64,000 nucleotides of DNA from Micromonospora ferruginea (GTDB taxonomy: Bacteria > Actinomycetota > Actinomycetes > Mycobacteriales > Micromonosporaceae). Location of the stretch: NCBI RefSeq assembly GCF_013694245.2, contig NZ_CP059322.2, positions 4,905,001-4,969,000 on the forward strand. Reading direction: 5' to 3'. The notes below the pieces were generated by a model that saw nothing but the letters and a program-made list of their open reading frames with translations, ran no database searches and had not been told where the DNA came from. Below are positions 7,640 through 15,548 of this stretch, one piece after another (the first letter of the stretch is position 1; each line of letters begins with the position of its first letter). The position numbers and the translations under genes are program-made.

Positions 7640-10012
7640 TCAGCCGGCCTGCTCCGGCAGGTGCATGAGCGGTGCCCGGCCGGGCGGCTGCTCGGGCTGC
7701 GGCCCGGGTGCGTGCGCCTGCGGCACCGGCACGGTGACCGGCCGCTCGCAGGTGACCCGCAGCGGCTCGCCGTGGTGCAGCAGGTCCAGCACCGTGTCCG
7801 GCCCGCCGTTGCGCAGCGAGTACGTCGTCTGGTGCGGCCGGACGTCGACGCGCAGCCGCATCGACCGCCACTGCAACGAGAACTCCAGGCGGCTGAGCCG
7901 GCTGGAGAGCCGGGGCGCGAAGGACAGCGTGCCGTCGTGGTCGCGCAGCCCGCCGAAGCCGGCGACGAGCGCGATCCACGCGCCGGCCAGCGACGCCATG
8001 TGCACGCCGTCGCGGGTGTTCTCGTTGAGGTCGTGCAGGTCCATCAGCGCGGCCTCGCGCAGATAGCGGTGGGCCAGCTCGGGGAAGCCCACCTCGGCCG
8101 CGAGGACGGCCTGGGTGCAGGCGCTCAGCGACGAGTCGCGGACGGTGCGGCGCTCGTAGTAGGTGAAGTTGCGCAGCTTCTCGGCGGCGCTGAACGCGTC
8201 CCCGCGCCAGTGCATGGCCAGCACCAGGTCGGCCTGCTTGACCACCTGCTTGCGATACAGGTCGAAGTACGGGTAGTGCAGCAGCAGCGGATACTTCTCC
8301 GCCGGCGTGTGCTCGAAGTCCCACTCCTGCAACCGGGTGAAGCCCTCCACCTGCTCGTGCACGTCGATCTCGGAGTCGTACGGGACGTGCATGTCCTGCG
8401 CGGCGTCCCGCCAGGCGGCGGCCTCCTCCTCGGTGACGCCGAGGTCGAGCGCCTGGTCGCGGTAGCGCATCGCGCAGTCGGCGGCGGTGAGCAGGTTCCG
8501 CTGCGCCATCAGGTTGGTGTAGACGTTGTCGTTCTTCACCGCGGTGTATTCGTCGGGGCCGGTGACCCCGTCGATGTGGAATCGGCCGGCGCGGTCGTGG
8601 TGGCCGAGGGAGCGCCACAGCCGGGCGGTCTCGACCAGCAGCTCCAGCCCGATCTCCCGCTCCAGCGCCTCGTCGCCGGTGACCAGCACGTAGCGGCGCA
8701 GCGCGTCGGCGACGTCGGCGGCGATGTGGAACGCGGCGGTCCCGGCCGGCCAGTACGCCGACGACTCGGGTCCTTCGATGGTGCGCCACGGGAACGCGGC
8801 GCCCTGCAGGTTGAGGGTGCGGGCCCGTTCCTGCGCCTGGGCCATGGTGTCGTAGCGCCACTGCAACGCGTCGCGCACCGCGCTGGGCTGGGTGTAGGTG
8901 AGCACCGGCAGCACGAACATCTCGGTGTCCCAGAACGCGTGGCCGTCGTACCCGGGTCCGGTGAGGCCCTTGGCGGAGATGGGCCGCCGTTCCGCGCGGG
9001 CGCCGGCCTGGAGCACGTGGTAGAGGCCGAACCGGACGGCCTGCTGCACCTCCGGGTCGCCCTCGACGCGCACGTCGGCGGCGTCCCAGAACGTGTCCAG
9101 GTATTCGCGCTGCGCGCGCCGCATCCCGTCCCAGCCGTCGAGGCGGGCGGAGGACAACGCGGCGCCGACCTGGTCGCGCAGCGCCGGCAGCGACCGGCGG
9201 CTGGACCAGCCGTACGTCAGGTACTTGACCACGCGCAGCTTCTCGCCCGGCTTGAGCACGCAGCCGATGGTGGTGCGGACCCAGTCCTGGTAGCCCTCGG
9301 ATTCGATGGTGGTGCGTTCCGGGCCGTGCACGTCGTGGCCCATCGCGGCGGCGACCCGCAGGCCGCTGACCTTGGTGCGGTGGATGAGCAGGCCGCCGTC
9401 GTCGGTGGTCAGCTCCTCCTCGGCCTGCAACGGCGATTCGAGGACGGCGGCGACCCGGGGGTCGCGGCTCTGCGGCGGCAGGGACTCGTTCGCCACCAGC
9501 TCGGACTGGAGGATCAACCGCAGCGGGCCGTCAACGGCCTCCACCTCATAGTTGATCATCGCGACCGACCGGTGGGTGAACGACACCAGCCGGGTGCTGC
9601 GCACCTTGACCTCGCGGCCGGCCGGGGAACGCCAGTGCACCTCCCGCTGGAGCGTGCCGGCGCGCAGGTCGAGGACCCGCTCGTGGTCGAGCAGTTCGCC
9701 GTAGCGGACGTCGAGCGGCTCGTCGTCCACGAGCAGCCGGATCAGCTTGCCGTTGGTGACGTTGACGATGGTCTGCCCGGACTCGGGGAAGCCGAAGCCG
9801 GCTTCCGCGTACGGCAGCGGGCGCAGCTCGTAGAACGAGTTCAGGTAGGTGCCGGGCAGGCCGTGCGGCTCGCCCTCGTCGAGGTTGCCGCGCAGCCCGA
9901 TGTGGCCGTTGGAGAGCGCGAAGACCGACTCGGACTGGGCCAGCACGTCCATGTCCAGTCGCACCTCGCGGACGTGCCACGGCTCGACCGGGTAGGACCG
10001 TTCCCGGATCAT
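7640..10012 (-). CDS. Glycoside hydrolase family 65 protein (disaccharide phosphorylase-like)
   Basis: The 790-residue protein has the full GH65 length. It has an N-terminal beta-sandwich beginning VEPWHVREVRLDMDVLAQSESVFALSNGHIGLRGN (here split: VEPWHVREV, then ALSNGHIGLRGNLDEG), an alpha/alpha barrel with FWDTEMFVLPVLTYTQP, and a C-terminal beta domain. The catalytic acid is the Glu in GPDEY near residue 487. Characterised members phosphorolyse alpha-glucosidic disaccharides such as maltose, trehalose or kojibiose to beta-glucose-1-phosphate. The coupled beta-phosphoglucomutase gene (4-base ATGA overlap) supports phosphorolysis. The order matches Mycobacterium Rv3400-Rv3401. Which disaccharide is used cannot be decided. 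ATG 10012 is fixed by the overlap; the frame runs open far upstream. Confidence 0.9.
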   Translation of the reverse strand: MIRERSYPVEPWHVREVRLDMDVLAQSESVFALSNGHIGLRGNLDEGEPHGLPGTYLNSFYELRPLPYAEAGFGFPESGQTIVNVTNGKLIRLLVDDEPLDVRYGELLDHERVLDLRAGTLQREVHWRSPAGREVKVRSTRLVSFTHRSVAMINYEVEAVDGPLRLILQSELVANESLPPQSRDPRVAAVLESPLQAEEELTTDDGGLLIHRTKVSGLRVAAAMGHDVHGPERTTIESEGYQDWVRTTIGCVLKPGEKLRVVKYLTYGWSSRRSLPALRDQVGAALSSARLDGWDGMRRAQREYLDTFWDAADVRVEGDPEVQQAVRFGLYHVLQAGARAERRPISAKGLTGPGYDGHAFWDTEMFVLPVLTYTQPSAVRDALQWRYDTMAQAQERARTLNLQGAAFPWRTIEGPESSAYWPAGTAAFHIAADVADALRRYVLVTGDEALEREIGLELLVETARLWRSLGHHDRAGRFHIDGVTGPDEYTAVKNDNVYTNLMAQRNLLTAADCAMRYRDQALDLGVTEEEAAAWRDAAQDMHVPYDSEIDVHEQVEGFTRLQEWDFEHTPAEKYPLLLHYPYFDLYRKQVVKQADLVLAMHWRGDAFSAAEKLRNFTYYERRTVRDSSLSACTQAVLAAEVGFPELAHRYLREAALMDLHDLNENTRDGVHMASLAGAWIALVAGFGGLRDHDGTLSFAPRLSSRLSRLEFSLQWRSMRLRVDVRPHQTTYSLRNGGPDTVLDLLHHGEPLRVTCERPVTVPVPQAHAPGPQPEQPPGRAPLMHLPEQAG

Positions 10013-10761
10013 GCGGCCGGCTCCGTGGTCAGCAGCTCGTCCAGGTCGGTGACCACCACGTCGGCGCCGTGCGCGCGCAGCTCGTCGGCCTGGCCGACCC
10101 GGTCGACGCCGATCACGTAACCGAAGCCGCCGGCCTTCCCGGCGGCCACCCCGGCCAGCGCGTCCTCGAAGACGGCGGCGTTCGCCGGTTCGACGCCGAG
10201 CATCCGGGCGCCTTCCAGGAACGTGTCCGGGTGCGGCTTGCCCTGCAACCCGCGCTGGCGGGCGACCACGCCGTCGACGCGTGCCTCCAGCCAGCGGTCC
10301 AGCCCGGCGGCGTGCACCACGGCCTCGCAGTTGGCGCTGGCCGAGACCACCGCCCGGCGCAGCCCGGCCCGGGTCGCCGCCTCCAGGTAGCGCACCGAGC
10401 CGTCGTAGACCTCGACCCCGTCGTGCGCGATCCGCTGGAGCAGGACGACGTTCTTGCGGTTGCCGACGCCGTTGACGGTGTCCGCGTCCGGCGGGTCGTC
10501 GGGGGTGCCCTCGGGCAGGGTGATGCCGCGCGAGGCGAGGAACGACCGCACCCCGTCGGCGCGTGGTTTTCCGTCCACGTACCGGTTGTAGTCGGGTCCG
10601 GGGTCGAACGGGCGGAACGGCTCGCCGGTCTCGGCCGACCGGCGTCGCAGGAACGCGTCGAACGTCTCCGCCCAGGCCGCGTTGTGCACCTTGGCGGTCT
10701 GCGTGAGCACGCCGTCCAGATCGAAGAGACACGCGGTCACGTGCGCGGGTAGGCCCAGCAT
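10009..10761 (-). CDS. Beta-phosphoglucomutase family HAD hydrolase
   Basis: The 250-residue protein is a HAD-superfamily phosphomutase. Motif I is FDLDGVLT (nucleophile D14, acid/base D16), motif II VVSASANCE, motif III in GKPHPDTF and motif IV FEDALAGV. The cap carries the DGKPRADGVRSFL-type block typical of beta-phosphoglucomutase. It would convert beta-glucose-1-phosphate from the coupled GH65 enzyme to glucose-6-phosphate, feeding glycolysis. A leaderless start is likely: TAGATT (10768-10773, minus strand) lies 6 bases before ATG 10761. Its stop overlaps the GH65 start by 4 bases, indicating translational coupling. Confidence 0.88.
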   Translation of the reverse strand: MLGLPAHVTACLFDLDGVLTQTAKVHNAAWAETFDAFLRRRSAETGEPFRPFDPGPDYNRYVDGKPRADGVRSFLASRGITLPEGTPDDPPDADTVNGVGNRKNVVLLQRIAHDGVEVYDGSVRYLEAATRAGLRRAVVSASANCEAVVHAAGLDRWLEARVDGVVARQRGLQGKPHPDTFLEGARMLGVEPANAAVFEDALAGVAAGKAGGFGYVIGVDRVGQADELRAHGADVVVTDLDELLTTEPAA

Positions 10762-10808
10762 TGCCTGAATCTATCCAGGCGGGTCACCGGGCAAACCCGA
10801 TTCGGGTG

Positions 10809-11276
10809 TCAGCGGTTCGGGCGCAGCGTCCAGGTGACGGTGAGTGTCGACGTGACGGTGCCGTCCTCGGTGCCGATCTCCACCTCGACCGGGAACTCGG
10901 GCCGCTGCCCGGCGTCCAGTTCGGCCAGCACGTCGGCCGGCGGGCGGCCGAGCCGCGCGGTGGCCAGCACCGACCCCATCGCCACCTTGCGGTAGCCGAT
11001 GGTCGCGGTCACGGCCAGCGGTACGGCCCGGTCGAGCACCTGCCCGAACGCGGCCAGCACCACTGCGCCGGAGGCGGTCTCACCCAACGTGAACATGGCC
11101 CCGGCGTGCGGGCCGCCCACGTGGTTGTGGTGCGCCGGGTCGTCGGGGAGCCGGACCACGGCCCGGACGCCGCCGTCGGCCTCGGGCGCGACCTCAAGGA
11201 TCTCGATGCCGAGGGTACGGGCGAACGGCACCGCTTCGAGGAGACCGGCCGCCACCTGCCGAGAGTCGATGGACAT
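10809..11276 (-). CDS. Hotdog-fold thioesterase-like protein (DUF4442/PaaI type)
   Basis: The 155-residue protein shows a single hotdog domain: long helix region VPFARTLGIEILEVAPEADG, the motif HNHVGGPHAGAMFTLGET resembling the HGG/HAGA catalytic loop of PaaI and DUF4442 proteins, then strands ending TLTVTWTL. Such proteins hydrolyse acyl-CoA thioesters in the cytoplasm; the substrate is unknown. ATG 11276 is the first in-frame Met. It is divergent from the next gene, with an 80-base intergenic region holding both promoters. Confidence 0.8.
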   Translation of the reverse strand: MSIDSRQVAAGLLEAVPFARTLGIEILEVAPEADGGVRAVVRLPDDPAHHNHVGGPHAGAMFTLGETASGAVVLAAFGQVLDRAVPLAVTATIGYRKVAMGSVLATARLGRPPADVLAELDAGQRPEFPVEVEIGTEDGTVTSTLTVTWTLRPNR

Positions 11277-11356
11277 GCCCGAACGCTACTCGCCGGTAAC
11301 TTCCTCGGCAAGCGGTCGGGTTTCGCCGGCCGCCGCTTCCGGGTAGCGGACGGCTC

Positions 11357-11881
11357 ATGAACCGCAATCTCGTCACCGGTCTGCGGGTTGCGTGGGAGTC
11401 GCCGGAGTTCCGCGACGGTCTACGACAACTGATCGACCTCGACGAGATAACGGTGCTTCTGGCCACGCTGGCCGACCCGGATCACGAGCGCGAGGTCGAG
11501 CGCAGCCTGATGGGTCTGCTGCGGTCCGGCCTGGACACGGTCGAGATCCGGGAGGCCGTGTTGCTGCTGCTGGAACGGGACGCGGTACGCCGGCCACTCG
11601 TCGCGGCGGCGGTGGAACCACTCGCGGACCGGCCGGGTCGGGCCGCCGCGATCACCTCGGCGAGCGAGGACCCGGAGGTACGCCGTGAGGTGCGGACGGC
11701 GCTCGACAGCACTGACGTGCGCGAGTTGATCTGGCGGGCGGTCGACGACCAGATGAGCGAGAACCGGTTCGGCATGATCCGTCGCGCGGTGGTGCTGTTC
11801 GTGCGGCATCCGAGCGCCCGACGCCTCGCCTGGGCGCTGCGCCGGCACGGCGTGCTGCGCGAGCTGCGCCGCGGCGCGTGA
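11357..11881 (+). CDS. Helical hypothetical protein
   Basis: The 174-residue protein is predicted all-helical, with repeating 25-30-residue units such as SLMGLLRSGLDTVEIREAVLLLLERDAVRRPLV and EDPEVRREVRTALDSTDVRELIWRAV (shown in part: LLRSGLDTVEIREAVLLLL; EVRTALDSTDVRELIWRAV). This looks like an alpha-solenoid or HEAT-like arrangement, possibly a protein-binding adaptor. No signal peptide or membrane helix is clear. ATG 11357 appears leaderless, with TAGCGG at 11344-11349. I do not recognise a named family. Confidence 0.75.
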   Translation: MNRNLVTGLRVAWESPEFRDGLRQLIDLDEITVLLATLADPDHEREVERSLMGLLRSGLDTVEIREAVLLLLERDAVRRPLVAAAVEPLADRPGRAAAITSASEDPEVRREVRTALDSTDVRELIWRAVDDQMSENRFGMIRRAVVLFVRHPSARRLAWALRRHGVLRELRRGA

Positions 11882-11965
11882 CCCGGGCCGGGGCCGGAGG
11901 CGCCGGCGCCAGGCCGTTGCGTGGCCGTGTCACAGCGGAGATCTCCGATCCCTACGCTTCGGTTG

Positions 11966-12295
11966 ATGCGATCCCGTACGGCCGGGGCGGCGACGGTTCT
12001 GGTCACCGTGCTGTCGGCACTGCTCGTCCTCTTCGCCTGCGCCGGTTTCCTGCCGTTCGCCGCGCCGACGGCGCCCTGCCCGAACGAGTCGGTCGATCAC
12101 TTCCAACAGGCGAGGATCCTCACCTTCTGGCTGCTCGTGGCGATGCTTCTGGCGGCGGTGCTGTCCCTCGCCCTCGCCCTGACAGGCGGACGGAGCCGGT
12201 CCCGGAACCCCTGGCCGTGGCTCGCGGCCTCCGTGCTGGCGATGGCGGTGAGCGCGAGCCTGATCACGCCCGTCGACCGGGTGGGCTCCTGCTGA
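11966..12295 (+). CDS. Small three-helix membrane protein
   Basis: The 109-residue protein has three hydrophobic segments (about 6-30, 47-66 and 82-100). Between the first two is a short outward loop with PCPNESVDHFQQARI, and it ends in a lone cysteine. It is probably an integral membrane protein of unknown role. ATG 11966 is preferred over 11921 because TACGCT (11953-11958) lies 7 bases ahead, a leaderless promoter pattern seen repeatedly in this window. It is 84 bases after the helical hypothetical gene. Confidence 0.7.
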   Translation: MRSRTAGAATVLVTVLSALLVLFACAGFLPFAAPTAPCPNESVDHFQQARILTFWLLVAMLLAAVLSLALALTGGRSRSRNPWPWLAASVLAMAVSASLITPVDRVGSC

Positions 12296-12553
12296 CGTCC
12301 GGCGCGAGGGGGCGACCCGGCGTGGCACCTGCCGGCGAAGGGATCACTTTTCAGCGTTATACCTTCCGGTCATAATCATGCCTCTGGGGTATACCGCGGA
12401 AAGCTGAGGCCTTCTGGCCGCGCGACACGCCGTCGATCCTGGCTCAAGGACCCAGCTCCGCCGACGACAGACCGGTGAACGGGTGACCCGGCCGGTCATG
12501 CGTGTGCGGAGCGGCCCGGACGCGAGTTGCCGCCTCGACCGGTGATCCGGTGG

Positions 12554-12742
12554 TCAGGAGCGCTTGGCGTGGGCGACGAACGCCGCCCAGCTCGCCGGCG
12601 TGAACGTCAGCGCCGGCCCCTGCCGGTCCTTGCTGTCGCGGACCCCGACCACGCCGGGCAGGTTGTCCGCCACCTCGACGCAGTTGCCGGAGTTGCCGCT
12701 GCTGCGGGTGCTCTTACGCCAGGTCGCGCCGGTCAGCTCCAT
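12554..12742 (-). CDS. DUF397 protein
   Basis: The 62-residue protein matches DUF397 well: TWRKSTRSSGNSGNCVEVA, then VGVRDSKDRQGPALTFTPASW. In actinomycetes DUF397 proteins are encoded next to XRE/DUF5753 regulators, and some pairs (WhiJ-like, BldB-related loci) affect development; they are thought to act as small partners of the regulator. Here the gene overlaps the XRE gene by 10 bases on the same strand, so the two are translated from one message. Confidence 0.92.
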   Translation of the reverse strand: MELTGATWRKSTRSSGNSGNCVEVADNLPGVVGVRDSKDRQGPALTFTPASWAAFVAHAKRS

Positions 12743-13533
12743 CGTTTCGCCGCCTCCGAGATCGCCGCCAGGGTCGCCCCGTGCGGCATCGCCTCCGCGC
12801 GGACGGACTCCCAGGTCTGCCGCAGCGAGTTTATGTCCACGGTCCGCTCCACGATGGACCCGTGCAACTGGTTATCCAGGTAGCCGACGTCATCCCCGTC
12901 GGCCGGGGTCGCGAGCACGAACGCGCCGTTGAGCCCTGGGTAGGCACCGACCGTCTCGGGCACCAGGTGCAGGTGCACCCGAGGCCGCCGCCCCACCTCG
13001 ACCAGGTGCGCCAACTGCTCCCGCATCACTTTCGACCCGCCGACCGGGCGGCTCAGCACGGAGTGGTCGAGCACCGCCACGAACTGCGGCGGCGCGGGCC
13101 GGTCCAGCACCGCCTGCCGTGCCACTCGGGCGGCCACCTGCTGCTCCAGTGCCTCGCCGACGAGCGGGCTCGCGCCCTCGTGCAGCGCGCGGACGTACTC
13201 CTCGGTCTGCAACAGGCCGGGGACCACCAACGGCTCGAAGCTGCGCAGCGCGGTCGCCTCCTGCTCGATGCCCACCCACTCGCGGAACCACGGCATCAGC
13301 GCCTCCTGCACCAGCGCGTCCCGGATGCGGATCAGCAGGCCGCCGCCGTGCAACACCTCGTCGCAGCGCTCGGTGAACTCGGCGCGCGGCGCGCGGCGGC
13401 ACTGCTCCACGGCCGCCACCAGCGAGGCCGAATAGCTCACCCGCTCGGCAAGCGCCTCCTGGGTCAGCCCGGCCTCGGTGCGGAGTCGCCGCAGCTCACC
13501 GGCGAAGAGTTCCCACAACGGCACACGGATCAT
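12733..13533 (-). CDS. XRE-type regulator with DUF5753 domain
   Basis: The 266-residue protein has an N-terminal helix-turn-helix (about residues 10-60, LRRLRTEAGLTQEALAERV then SASLVAAVEQ). A DUF5753 ligand-like domain follows, with FEPLVVPGLLQTEEYVRAL, ARVARQAVLDR and GSIVERTVDINSLRQTWESV. It is typical of the large actinomycete family paired with DUF397. ATG 13533 is chosen because AGAGG lies 7-11 bases upstream; GTG 13551 is an alternative inside a direct repeat. Three CTGCACAC repeats directly in front suggest autoregulation (inference). Confidence 0.9.
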   Translation of the reverse strand: MIRVPLWELFAGELRRLRTEAGLTQEALAERVSYSASLVAAVEQCRRAPRAEFTERCDEVLHGGGLLIRIRDALVQEALMPWFREWVGIEQEATALRSFEPLVVPGLLQTEEYVRALHEGASPLVGEALEQQVAARVARQAVLDRPAPPQFVAVLDHSVLSRPVGGSKVMREQLAHLVEVGRRPRVHLHLVPETVGAYPGLNGAFVLATPADGDDVGYLDNQLHGSIVERTVDINSLRQTWESVRAEAMPHGATLAAISEAAKRWS

Positions 13534-13561
13534 CTGCACACCTCTGCACACGGCTGCACAC
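13534..13561. promoter_or_regulatory. Three direct repeats CTGCACAC at 10-bp spacing, candidate operator
   Basis: CTGCACAC occurs at 13534-13541, 13544-13551 and 13554-13561, exactly one helical turn apart and immediately before the XRE start codon. Same-face iterated sites suit cooperative binding of a regulator, most simply the adjacent XRE/DUF5753 protein. Confidence 0.6.
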
Positions 13562-13691
13562 GGAAGTCGGCCGGTCGGACGGCCCGGACGGTGGGGGCGG
13601 AACGCCTTCCGACCCTAGCCACGCGGTGACGACACTGTCACGCAGTGAAGCCGGATTCGTCCGTAACCCGCCAACGACAGGAGCACCCGTG

Positions 13692-14021
13692 ATGAGCCAA
13701 CCGCCGGACGGGCCGGCGGCGGACCGCCCCCGGCCGTACCCCGGTCACGCCGCGCCGCACACGCCGCTGCGTCCGATGTGGTGCTGCCGGTCGTGCGGCC
13801 AGCCGTGGCCGTGCTCGACCGCCCGCCTGCTGCTCCGCAACGAGTACGAGGACAACCCGGTCAGCCTGTCCATCTACCTGTGCGGGCTGCTCTACGAGGC
13901 GACGCGGGACCTCTACCGCCTGAACCCGGCCGGCGCGCCCTCCCCCACCGACATGTTCACCCGCTTCGTCGCGTGGGGCCCGTACCGCCGCCCGCCGGTC
14001 TCACCGGGCGAGGAATGTTAA
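13692..14021 (+). CDS. Hypothetical protein with Cys-rich PMWCCRSCG motif
   Basis: The 109-residue protein has a disordered Pro-rich start. Next is a short cysteine cluster, RPMWCCRSCGQPWPCSTAR, which could bind zinc, and then a helical region (YEDNPVSLSIYLCGLLYEAT, PSPTDMFTRFVAWG). It resembles a short actinomycete protein often encoded beside XRE/DUF397 genes, as here, where it is divergent from them. ATG 13692 (or GTG 13689) follows AGGAG at 13679-13683. The TAA stop lies within the 56-bp repeat at 14016-14071, so the element supplies this gene's last codons. Confidence 0.75.
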   Translation: MSQPPDGPAADRPRPYPGHAAPHTPLRPMWCCRSCGQPWPCSTARLLLRNEYEDNPVSLSIYLCGLLYEATRDLYRLNPAGAPSPTDMFTRFVAWGPYRRPPVSPGEEC

Positions 14022-14071
14022 GCGGGGCCCCCGCCTATGCAGAAAACGTTAAGCGGGGCCCCCGCCTTTCA
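14016..14071 (-). repeat. 56-bp stop-codon-associated repeat, copy 1
   Basis: The copy contains two direct units of GTTAAGCGGGGCCCCCGCCT (from 14017 and 14048) with spacer ATGCAGAAAAC. The left end TGTTAA gives the TAA stop of the gene at 13692. The right end (TTTCA on plus, TGA on minus) gives the TGA stop of the convergent ABC ATPase gene. Length is the same in all seven copies. Confidence 0.9.
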
Positions 14072-15397
14072 TCTCCAGCCGACGTCGATGCGGTCGCCGC
14101 GCTCGTCGAAGAAGTGCAGCGCGTCCATCCGCACCTGCACCGCCAGCGGGTGCCCGGACGACACCTGCGGGTAGGGCGCCAGCCGTACCGCCAGCTCGGC
14201 CGGGCGGCGGTGGTGCCGGCCCGGGTCGGGCAGCACGCTGGTGCGGTTGCCGCTGCCGCCGTTGCCGTTCGACGACGGCGCGGCGGCCACCTCGGGCGAG
14301 CCGGAACGGCCGGTGAGCCGCTGCACCACCTGGCCGAAGCGGCGCAGGCTGCGCTGGCCGGGGGCGGTCCGCTCGACCGGGGTGCCCATCTCGTCGACCA
14401 CGATCGCGGTGGCGCCGATGTCGAGGAAGGCCAGCGACTCGTGGCCGTGGTGCTCCAGGTAGCGGATCCGGCCGTGCAGCACGTCGCCGGCGGTGTCCGG
14501 GGCGACCGGGGTGAGCGCCTCGGCGCGCAGCCCGACCACGATCCGCTCGCCGTGGTAGTGCGCCACCGCGCGGCTGCGGATGTCGTCCCACGGCAGGTAG
14601 AGCGCCTGCTCACCGAGGTTCAACGCGACGTAGCGGTCGAGGTGGACGTAGACCGACGCCTCCAGCAGGTTCATCCGGGGGCTGCCCAGGAACGCGGCGA
14701 CGTAGAGGGTCGCCGGTCGCCCGTACACCTGGGTGGGGGTGCCCACGTCCTGGAGCACGCCCTTGCGCATGATGGCCACCCGGTCGGCCATGGTCAGCGC
14801 CTCGGCCTGGTCGTGGGTGACGTAGATGGTGGTGACGCCCAGCTCCCGCGTGAGCGCGGAGATCTCCGCCCGCAGCTCGGCGCGCAGGCCGCTGTCCAGG
14901 TTGGAGAGCGGCTCGTCCATCAGGAAAAGGCCGGGCCGGCGGACTATCGCCCGGCCCATCGCCACCCGCTGCCGCTGGCCGCCGGAGAGCTGGCTGGGCT
15001 TGCGCGCGAGCACGTCGCCGATGCCGAGCGCGCCCGCCACGTCCTGGATGCGCTCGCCGCGCGGCCCGGGCTCGATGCCGGACAGCCGTAGCGGGAAGCC
15101 GATGTTGTCGCCGACGGTCATGTGCGGATAGAGCGCGAAGTCCTGGAAGACCATGGCGATCTTCCGGTCCCGCGGCGGCAGGTCGTTCGCCAGCTCACCG
15201 CCGAGCATGACCGCGCCGGAGGTCGGATCCTCCAGCCCCGCCACCATCCGCAGCACGGTCGACTTGCCGCAGCCCGAGGGGCCCAGCAGGACCATGAACT
15301 CGCCGTCGTTGACGTCCAGATTGATGGTGTCGACCGCGATCGTTCCGTCCTGGAACACCTTGGTGACATCCTTGAGCGCGACGGTGGTCACCGTCAC
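14069..15397 (-). CDS. Sugar ABC transporter ATP-binding protein (MsmK/UgpC type)
   Basis: The 442-residue ATPase has Walker A GPSGCGKST (39-47), Q-loop FQDF, signature LSGGQ (137-141), Walker B LFLMDEP (157-163) and H-loop TIYVTHDQ. C-terminal OB/TOBE-type regulatory domains follow (VVGLRAEALTPV). This is the layout of ATPases shared by carbohydrate importers. An unusual Ser/Gly/Asn-rich insert (about residues 340-390) splits the second TOBE part. No permease or binding-protein gene is adjacent, so it may energise several importers encoded elsewhere. GTG 15397 abuts GGGGGAG; GTG 15391 is an equal candidate. Its TGA is the first triplet of the 56-bp repeat. Confidence 0.9.
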   Translation of the reverse strand: MTVTTVALKDVTKVFQDGTIAVDTINLDVNDGEFMVLLGPSGCGKSTVLRMVAGLEDPTSGAVMLGGELANDLPPRDRKIAMVFQDFALYPHMTVGDNIGFPLRLSGIEPGPRGERIQDVAGALGIGDVLARKPSQLSGGQRQRVAMGRAIVRRPGLFLMDEPLSNLDSGLRAELRAEISALTRELGVTTIYVTHDQAEALTMADRVAIMRKGVLQDVGTPTQVYGRPATLYVAAFLGSPRMNLLEASVYVHLDRYVALNLGEQALYLPWDDIRSRAVAHYHGERIVVGLRAEALTPVAPDTAGDVLHGRIRYLEHHGHESLAFLDIGATAIVVDEMGTPVERTAPGQRSLRRFGQVVQRLTGRSGSPEVAAAPSSNGNGGSGNRTSVLPDPGRHHRRPAELAVRLAPYPQVSSGHPLAVQVRMDALHFFDERGDRIDVGWR

Positions 15398-15548
15398 CTC
15401 CCCCAGTCGCTCGCCCGAACCCGGGAATGACTGTGACCAGGATCATTCGATTCGCACATCGGGTAAACGTGCCATGTTCGGCTCGTGACAGTCCTATTAA
15501 GCGGTATTCGCCGGGCTGCACGGTTAAGTGACCAACCAGTAACCACTT

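Noticed and set aside
7661..10120. 819-residue plus-strand frame across the GH65 and HAD genes
   Set aside because: Composition is Val/Gly/Arg/His-rich with no domain; it is the complement shadow of the GH65 gene, which has strong family matches.
7640..10732. 1030-residue minus-strand frame suggesting a HAD-GH65 fusion
   Set aside because: The extra N-terminal part is an out-of-frame reading of the HAD gene. The real genes overlap by 4 bases at 10009-10012.
12296..12553. AT-richer stretch with TATACC/GGTATA half-sites between the small membrane gene and DUF397
   Set aside because: The 6-bp arms are too short and no flanking gene start is appropriately placed; no gene or RNA structure is convincing.
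14035..14613. Short frames starting inside the 56-bp repeats with GAPAYAENVKRGP-like peptides
   Set aside because: The same peptide-like string recurs wherever the repeat occurs and in both strands, so it is translation of a non-coding repeat.
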